Source: an uncultured Clostridia bacterium | Lineage (GTDB): Bacteria > Bacillota > Clostridia > TANB77 > CAG-508 | Direction of reading: 5' to 3' | DNA: 13,358 nt | NCBI GenBank assembly: GCA_948530865.1 | Contig: CAOTKV010000004.1 | Coordinates: 1-13,358, forward strand | In this document: positions 1 through 7,000 of the stretch, piece after piece | Numbering within the stretch: the first letter of the stretch is position 1 | Layout: every line of letters begins with the position of its first letter | Program-made: the position numbers and the translations under genes | Notes under the pieces: generated by a model | Databases searched by the model: none | Seen by the model: the letters and a program-made list of their open reading frames with translations, nothing else | Told to the model about the DNA's origin: nothing

Positions 1-3000
1 TATTTCTAACAATTCTGTCACTTGTTTCTGTATCTGGTTTTCTACCATTACTACAACCATTAGTACATTTCTCTGCACTTGCATCTATTGTTTCTCCTCT
101 ACCAAAACAATTTAGACAAGTTGATGTCAAGCCCGTTCCTTCTCCTACTGTTCCATGTCCACTACACTGAGGACAATCACTTTCAGAAATCGTCATTGTT
201 CCACTTCCTCCACAATATGCACATGGCGTTCCAAAGAATTTATTATCATTTGTAGATTTATTAAATAAATTTTCTTGATAAGTAACTTCAGATATCGGCT
301 TTTTAGTAAAGCTTTTACTTGTACAATATTGCTGTCTTCCATTTGCTGTACATTGTACAGGTTGAGTTGTATCTGCATACTCTTGTCCACATTTTTTACA
401 TGTAAATTGATAATGTGTACATTTATCAGCTTCTTTTAAGCACATCTTACATGTCTTCGTTATATTAGAATCAGCGCATCTAAATGTATTTGGACAATAT
501 GAATAATCTTTTTTTGATCCTGTTGTAGTATATCCACAACTATTACATGTCATTTTTGTAACTTTTAATCTTCCTGTACAACTAGAATGTGTTTCTTCAT
601 ATGGATTAGTTGAAGTAGTTGTGTAATTACATTTATCACACTTCTTATTATATGTAATATTTTTTGAATTTACCTTTTCACATTCTAAAATTTCTCTACA
701 AGAAGTTATATTAGTACTTCTTCTATTTTCTGCAACTGTATGTCCTTTTGAACATTTCCATACATAGTGATCACATCTTCCCACTTTAGAACCACATTCT
801 GAACACTCACTTATAAACTCAGAACTTCCGCATATTGATCCTATTAATCTTTTATTACAAACACTTGGTTTTGTTTTATATACTTCTTTACAAACATCGC
901 ATTCATATACTTCACCTGACTCGTGAGGAGTTCCTGTTCCTCCACTTCCTCCACAATGAGTACATGCTGTGAAAGTATAAATCTTTCCATATCCAGAACA
1001 CATTGCACATCTATTTGATTTTCCAATATTTCCTGTTCCATTACATGTTAAACATGTATCATATTTATATTTAGTCCCTGCTCCTTGACATTCTGAACAT
1101 TCTACTGTTTGATTTGTTCTATCTTTACCATTATTTATATTATTCATTATTTCTATACTTGCTGTATTTTCAAGTATATTTAAGTTCATATTGCTTTCTA
1201 CAACAACAACTTCAATTTCATATAATAAATATCCACCTGGTTGAATTACTAAATATGTAGCATTTTCATCAGTTTCATCTGCATTTTGTGTATCATTTAA
1301 AATAATATCAATTGAATTATCTGAAGTATTATATTTTGCTTCATAATCTACTCCTTGATTTAAAGGAATATTAGATTCTTTATCTGTTCCAACATCATTA
1401 TGAATTTCAGCATTTATTTTATATCCAGAACCTTCTGGCACAAATGCTAACCCTTTATTTAGCTTATCTTTTATTTTGTGTGGTCTTATTTCTGTTGCTA
1501 CCTTATTTCCATTCTTTTCAGAATTATTTATAATTCTAACTGAATATATTAAAGTTTCTGTTGATTCTACTGGAACTGGATAATGTTGTTTATCCATATC
1601 CTTTTTTTCAAATCTTTCTGGCTTATTTGATGGATCATCTGACTCTTTTAATTTATCTGATGCAAAAGTTTCACTTGTTATCTTTTCATCATTATTATTA
1701 TCCATCATTTCATGTTTATAATCACTTATATATTTATCTATAACTACATTATAATCATTTATTTTATAATATTCTGTTGAGAATATATCTTCTGGTATTT
1801 CTGTACCATATTCATCTTTTATTTTGTTACTATCTATTTCTGAAATATTTACAACTGGTCCAACTCTTCTATCTTCTGTTCTCATAAAATCAACATTATC
1901 ATCTTCATTTTTATGTAATGAATTATTTCTGGTAACAATAACTATTTCATTATAATATAATTCGTCATCATTTGCATTTGTTCTTAATGTTAATAAAAGT
2001 GAAGTTGTATCATTTCCATTAACAGAAATCCATTGATAATCTTTCCATAATTTATTAGTATCTGTTTTATAAGTTCTTGAAAATACATCAATTTCTTTTG
2101 GTAATATATCTTTTAATTTCAGCTTTATTTTATAATTTTGATTATTCATTATATCTATTCTGAAAGTAATTACATCACCATATTCTGCATATATTGGATC
2201 ATTTTTTCTTCCGTCATTATTCATATTCTTTCTAATATCTGGATTTTGAGTTGAGTTTTTCACACTGCTAGATGATATATCACCAAATGTTGCATATTTA
2301 TTTGTTTCATGTTCCACTTTTTCAACATATTTTTTTATAACTATATCAGTTGTTAATCTTAAATTAAGTGTACTCTTATTATCTTTATGTTCCACTATAA
2401 CATTAGCACTATTTACTACTAACATTGGTTGTCCATATTGAGTACTTACATCTGGTTTCCAATTGGCTTTTGTACATGTATGATGAGAATGTTTACAAAA
2501 ATAAGCTGGTCCATGTGGATCACAAGATTCATAATCATCACCACTTCCATGATGATCATGGCTACCACAATTACCACAATATATATGAGTTTTATGATCT
2601 TTACAATTTATATTAGAATCTCCACTTGACCCAGATTCTCTTGTCCATCCAGTTATAGCAACTATAACTATAACTCCCTCACCTTGTCCATTTGTTGATG
2701 TCTTTCTGTATGTAAATGTCATAGATTCTAACGTTGTCATATCATCATCTGTTCTTTTTGAGCCATCAGCACCATATGTTAGATTTCTTGGTATATCTAA
2801 ATAAAATGTTGAACCTGGAAAAGGATATACTGCATAATCTGCTGGTAAATTTTCTGTATATTGTTGACCTCCTCTAGTATTTTCACCCATATATGTTGGA
2901 TTTCCATACCAATCTTCATATACTACTTTTACTCCTGATGTATCTAAAGTAATTTCCTTTTCTTCAGTTGTTCCATCATCACTACTTAATACAATAACAC

Positions 3001-4015
3001 CTTTTTCTATACCACCAATTAAACCTTGGTATCTAGATAAATTCTTACCTGAATATGGTATTACATATGGAGAATATGCATATGCATAGTCACTCATATG
3101 AAATGGTCCTACTCTATATGTATCTGCTCCTTCTAAATATACTGTACCTGGATTCTCACTATCATCCATAGTAACTTCAGGTAAATCTTTATGTGTATTT
3201 AATTCAGCTTCATAGTAATCTATTGCTCTACCAGCATAATATAAATCTTCTGATTGAGTTTTATGAGATGAACATTGTAGACCAACAACTCCCCATATTG
3301 CATGTTGAGATTTAGAATCTGAATAATGGTCTCCTGCGTTTTTATCAGAAAATGTTGTTGCATATGCAGTAACATTTGTATTAGCCAAATCTCCACCATA
3401 ATGATTATATCCTATAACATTTCTTAATTCTCCACCACCAATTCTAACAGCAGAATAATTAGATCCTGTTGAATAGAATGATGTATCTGTATGATCATCT
3501 CCGTTTGGATCAAAATATCCATTGTTTAACACTTTAGTTGCAGTAAATGTCTGTCCATATACAGCTTGACCATGTTTAGGTGTAATCTGATTATTTGCAT
3601 TTATTAATGTCCCATTTCCACCACCTGAACATTCTGGAGTAAATGTTGGTACAAATCCTTTTGGTATACCTTTTGTATGTTTAAGACAAAATACATTAGA
3701 ATAATTTGAGATTTTGCCCTCAAAATTTGATTCTGCTTCATCTCTTGTTGTTAAATCAGTATACTCTCCATTCAATTCATCTATTAAAGCTTGAGTAGAA
3801 ATAGTTCCACCTTTATTAAAAGAATATGAAGCTTCTACTGTATAAGTTCCAGGGTCAAATCCTTCATTATATCTTGTTCCTGACACTGTATCAGATATAT
3901 TTTCAAGTTCACTACCAAATCCTGTAGCATATACTATACATCCAACACTAATAATAATAGTAATAATCATATATATAATACTTGCTATTAAACATTTTAT
4001 GTTTTTATTCATCAT
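1..4015 (-). CDS. Giant exported thioester/DUF11-type surface protein with DnaJ-like Cys-rich zinc arrays (partial, 3' end outside window)
   Basis: The frame is open without a stop from the ATG at 4015 to the left edge, giving 1338 codons and no C-terminus. Residues 1-30 form a signal peptide: MMNKNIK, a hydrophobic stretch, then VYA as the likely cleavage site. FC110LKHTKGIP and SQ237HAIW match the paired Cys and Gln motifs of Gram-positive thioester (TQXA/TED) adhesin domains. Residues 471-514 hold 6 Cys and 9 His. Residues ~560-960 contain about three DUF11-like beta-sandwich repeats, for example around YGDVITFRIDIMN (near 613) and ETLIYSVRIINNS (near 820). Residues 973-1321 hold 40 Cys, including four CxxCxGxG motifs at 973, 988, 1003 and 1018, and a second cluster at 1265, 1281, 1300 and 1317. 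The gene lies 10 bp after the 1885-aa surface gene, and its ribosome binding site overlaps that gene's stop codon, so the two are probably co-transcribed. A cell-surface adhesive or metal-binding role is inferred. ATG 4012 is an equally possible start. The missing C-terminus leaves the anchoring type unknown. Confidence 0.85.
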   Translation of the reverse strand, partial: MMNKNIKCLIASIIYMIITIIISVGCIVYATGFGSELENISDTVSGTRYNEGFDPGTYTVEASYSFNKGGTISTQALIDELNGEYTDLTTRDEAESNFEGKISNYSNVFCLKHTKGIPKGFVPTFTPECSGGGNGTLINANNQITPKHGQAVYGQTFTATKVLNNGYFDPNGDDHTDTSFYSTGSNYSAVRIGGGELRNVIGYNHYGGDLANTNVTAYATTFSDKNAGDHYSDSKSQHAIWGVVGLQCSSHKTQSEDLYYAGRAIDYYEAELNTHKDLPEVTMDDSENPGTVYLEGADTYRVGPFHMSDYAYAYSPYVIPYSGKNLSRYQGLIGGIEKGVIVLSSDDGTTEEKEITLDTSGVKVVYEDWYGNPTYMGENTRGGQQYTENLPADYAVYPFPGSTFYLDIPRNLTYGADGSKRTDDDMTTLESMTFTYRKTSTNGQGEGVIVIVAITGWTRESGSSGDSNINCKDHKTHIYCGNCGSHDHHGSGDDYESCDPHGPAYFCKHSHHTCTKANWKPDVSTQYGQPMLVVNSANVIVEHKDNKSTLNLRLTTDIVIKKYVEKVEHETNKYATFGDISSSSVKNSTQNPDIRKNMNNDGRKNDPIYAEYGDVITFRIDIMNNQNYKIKLKLKDILPKEIDVFSRTYKTDTNKLWKDYQWISVNGNDTTSLLLTLRTNANDDELYYNEIVIVTRNNSLHKNEDDNVDFMRTEDRRVGPVVNISEIDSNKIKDEYGTEIPEDIFSTEYYKINDYNVVIDKYISDYKHEMMDNNNDEKITSETFASDKLKESDDPSNKPERFEKKDMDKQHYPVPVESTETLIYSVRIINNSEKNGNKVATEIRPHKIKDKLNKGLAFVPEGSGYKINAEIHNDVGTDKESNIPLNQGVDYEAKYNTSDNSIDIILNDTQNADETDENATYLVIQPGGYLLYEIEVVVVESNMNLNILENTASIEIMNNINNGKDRTNQTVECSECQGAGTKYKYDTCLTCNGTGNIGKSNRCAMCSGYGKIYTFTACTHCGGSGGTGTPHESGEVYECDVCKEVYKTKPSVCNKRLIGSICGSSEFISECSECGSKVGRCDHYVWKCSKGHTVAENRRSTNITSCREILECEKVNSKNITYNKKCDKCNYTTTSTNPYEETHSSCTGRLKVTKMTCNSCGYTTTGSKKDYSYCPNTFRCADSNITKTCKMCLKEADKCTHYQFTCKKCGQEYADTTQPVQCTANGRQQYCTSKSFTKKPISEVTYQENLFNKSTNDNKFFGTPCAYCGGSGTMTISESDCPQCSGHGTVGEGTGLTSTCLNCFGRGETIDASAEKCTNGCSNGRKPDTETSDRIVRN
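44..223 (-). other. Second DnaJ-type CxxCxGxG cluster (residues 1265-1324)
   Basis: Three canonical motifs, CAYCGGSG (1265), CPQCSGHG (1281) and CLNCFGRG (1300), are followed by a degenerate fourth, C1317-TNG-C1321-SNG, with one extra residue between the cysteines. Eight cysteines again suit two zinc sites. The ~240 residues between the two clusters hold 24 further cysteines, mostly in CxxC knuckles. Confidence 0.75.
941..1099 (-). other. First DnaJ-type CxxCxGxG zinc cluster (residues 973-1025)
   Basis: Four perfect motifs follow one another: CSECQGAG (973), CLTCNGTG (988), CAMCSGYG (1003) and CTHCGGSG (1018), each starting exactly 15 residues after the previous one. In DnaJ/Hsp40 this four-motif block binds two zinc ions, but its spacing there is irregular. 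No J domain or DnaJ substrate-binding domain is present, and the host protein has a signal peptide, so this is not a cytosolic DnaJ. Zinc binding is inferred from the motif. Confidence 0.8.
2474..2605 (-). other. His/Cys-rich cluster (residues 471-514) of the partial giant protein
   Basis: Within 44 residues there are Cys at 471, 480, 483, 498, 507 and 514, and His at 474, 477, 486, 488, 489, 501, 509, 511 and 512. The rest is Gly, Ser and Asp rich. C480-x2-C483 and the HSHHTC end look like metal ligands. The cluster separates the thioester-bearing N-terminal part from the DUF11-like repeats. No named family was recognised; metal binding is an inference from composition. Confidence 0.6.
3266..3718 (-). 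other. Putative thioester (TED/TQXA) adhesin domain in the partial giant protein
   Basis: Known thioester domains of Gram-positive adhesins form an internal bond between a Cys in a [YF]C-hydrophobic motif and a Gln in a QxAIW-like motif, and use it to bind host targets covalently. Here F109-C110-L111 is followed by P118-K-G, and S236-Q237-H-A-I-W241 lies 127 residues later. The domain sits directly after the signal peptide, where such domains are usually found at the exposed tip. The motif match is seen directly; the fold and the bond are inferred. The boundaries (about residues 100-250) are approximate. Confidence 0.6.
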
Positions 4016-4028
4016 TTTCACCTCCTTA
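4016..4028 (-). promoter_or_regulatory. Ribosome binding site of the partial giant gene, overlapping the upstream stop
   Basis: On the minus strand the sequence reads TAAGGAGGTGAAAATGATG. The TAA stop of the 1885-aa gene merges into AAGGAGG, 5 nt before the first ATG and 8 nt before the second. This tight join supports one transcript and coupled translation. Confidence 0.85.
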
Positions 4029-7000
4029 CTTATACTTTCTTTTAAAGATATTTTTATTTATTGATTTGTTTTCATTTCTGTAATTTTTATCTTTTATTAT
4101 AATCAATTTTTCTTTATTCATAATTAAAATTATAGTAATTGCAACAATTATAATCATTGTAATTATTGATATTGTATATCCTGTTTTTATTAAAATTAAT
4201 ACTTCCTGAGTTGAAACATTATCTTGTGAATTTTCTTCTAATCCATTTGAATTTAACGTTGTTGCAAGTAATACTTTATTACTTACTGTGCCAGTATTAT
4301 CTGAATTCATTTGCTTTGTTAACACTAAAGAAAGCTCTTTACTTTCTCCAACTTTAATTATAGTATCTTTCAAAGTTTCATTATATAGCATTCGATTATT
4401 TCCAATATACCAGCCATTATTTTTCTTTGCATCAAAAGTCATTCCTTCTGGTATATAATCATTAATCATAGTTGCATAACCTTCAACATTTCCATTATTT
4501 TCTATAATAATCTTATATTCTAAATCTACTACTGATTTATTTAATTTTTTAGCTGCAATTTCTAATTTAGCTAAATCTAAATCATTAAATTTATATTCTA
4601 CTATTTTTGAATCTTCTTTTACAACTGCTTTTGTAACTAATTTTTTTATTATCAAGTTAAATTGATTTTTTAATTGTAATCCACAATTTATATTACTGAT
4701 ATTTTTATTGGATACTACAATTTCATTAGAAACAGCCTTTCCTGCTTCTGTTTCAATTGCTTTTGAAACTAATCTCTCATCAATATTTTCTTTGTTATAT
4801 ATTGTTGTAGTATATTTTTGATTGTCATATAAGAATACTACTGTGTAGGTTCCTTGTTCAACACTAGTAAAATTATATATTCCTTTACTATTAGTTTTGG
4901 TAGATTGTACCATATTTTTATCTTTATATAATTGTACTTCTATTAAAGGAATCTCTTGTTCATCATTTTTTTGTCCATCTCTATTTAAATCAACCCATAC
5001 ATTTCCTGATATACTATATGTAAGTACATTCGATATAGCACTATTACTATTATTTGAATCTGATACTGAATTCGATGTATCATCAGAATTATTAGTTACA
5101 TTATTATTTGGAGTTATTGGTTCATTTGCAATATCAACTCTAGGTTTTTCAGCAGCTTTATGTATATTTTCTATTATAGTTACAGAATCAGTGTTAATAT
5201 TAGCAATTTCCTTATCTACTAGCTTAATTACTACATTATTTATTATCTCTTGATTTTCTCCAGTATATCCTTTTGCATTTCCTGAAATTATTAAATCAAC
5301 GAAATTTCCAACATATAAGTCTGTCAATATAACATCTGCTGAATTATCTACTACTCTTGCAGATCCTCTTTTAGAACCTTCATATTTTACTTCTAAATTT
5401 GTTAAATTTTCAGATAGCTTTATTTTTGCATTTACTGTATCTGCTTTTGCTTCACCAATATTAGATATTCTAATTTTATATTCTATATATTCTCCTTCTA
5501 ATATATTAGCTATTTGATTTTCTGAAATATCTTCAACTTGGATTCTAGCTGCATTTACTACAGAATATATATCTTGTACACTTTCTTCAATACCATCGCA
5601 TTTAATAATACATTTAGAAGTAATTTGTTTATCAGAACCACTCTCTACTTTTACAAATATATTTAAGTTTATTTTTTCTTCTTTTTTTAAATATGGTATT
5701 TTTATTGATACTATTTTTGAATTTTCATCAAAGTTAATTTCTCCATTTAATTCATCATTTAATGTTGTATTTTCATATGCAAATTCTTCTGGAATCTTGC
5801 ATAAAATTTCAATATTTTCTAAATCTCTTCCTGAAATATTAGTAATATTATACATATATGGAAATTTATATCCTACATTTAATACCATGGCAAAATCAGC
5901 AGAGGCATTAATATAGAAATTTGCTTTTTTTATTTTATTTTTTATAACATTAGTTTCAGTACCTATTCCCAAATTTTGAACTGAAATGTCTGCTTTAGTT
6001 TCAATATAATATCCCTCTTCTGAAAGATTATCTTTTGGCAATTCATTAGCTCTTATCATAAATGTTTCTTGTTTAGATTCACCAGGAGCTATACTTTCAA
6101 ATCCTATAGTTTTTTCTGTTTTTGCAACATAATAATATGATGCTGCATCTCCTTCACCACTATCTCCTGTTAATTTATATTGATAAAAGTCTCCATATAC
6201 TGGTTTTGGCACATTTATAATAACTCCTTGTGCTGGAACACTACCTGTATTTGTAACTTCAACTGTATAGTTCAAGAATCTTCCCTCTAAAACATCTGCT
6301 CCATCCCCAACATCAACATTTAATTTAGCCTCAATTTTAGGTCCAATACCAGTTGTTAAAACAACTTTATCAGCACTTGAACTTTCATATACAACAGCCT
6401 CTTCTTTTTGGTTATTGTAATATGCAGCAAATGCTCCTGTTATTTTTGATTCATAAGGTAAATTTTCAGGAATTTCAAAATCATATGTATATCTTAAAAC
6501 ACTACCTGCTTCAATATCACCTTTAACTATTATCATGTATGATCTTACAGTAGATAAATCTTCTACTTCTGTTACCCAACCATTAGATTCATTTTTTAAA
6601 TCTTTATTAGCATTTTCATTTGCAGAATAGTATATTTCTACTGTATTTACATTTTGAACATCTTCTTTAATTTTGTCTACCATTCTTGTTGTAGTTGTTG
6701 TTCCTAAATCTTCTTCAGAAATAATATCTTTATTTCCTTTGAAAGGAATTCTTCCTAGTAAAATAACATCTGAACAAGTATTTTCTGTATTATTTAATGC
6801 AAGTAATTCCATTGTTGCAATTCTTGATGGTGAGTTTACAGGAATCTCTTTTGCAACTTCTCCTTGTTTTACAGATCTTACTTCACTTAAATTTCCATCA
6901 TAATTAACCATACCATTTATAGCTAAAAGTCCTGTTGGAGCTTGGTATTTAATAACTTCTACATCAAATCCATTTGTTGTTTTTAAAATACCATTTGGTA

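Noticed and set aside
1..1099. A cytosolic DnaJ chaperone gene
   Set aside because: The CxxCxGxG motifs are in frame with an upstream signal peptide and surface repeats, and there is no J domain with HPD.
2425..2629. His-rich plus-strand open frames opposite the partial giant gene
   Set aside because: They are antisense shadows of the His/Cys-rich codons and have no ribosome binding site.
3926..4015. Lipoprotein signal (SVGC) at the N-terminus of the partial giant protein
   Set aside because: The residue at -3 is Ser rather than Leu/Val/Ile/Ala, and a normal VYA cleavage site follows a few residues later.
4026..4200. LPxTG sortase anchor in the 1885-aa protein
   Set aside because: No LPxTG-like motif precedes the C-terminal membrane segment, and the 30-residue tail is too long for a standard sorting signal.
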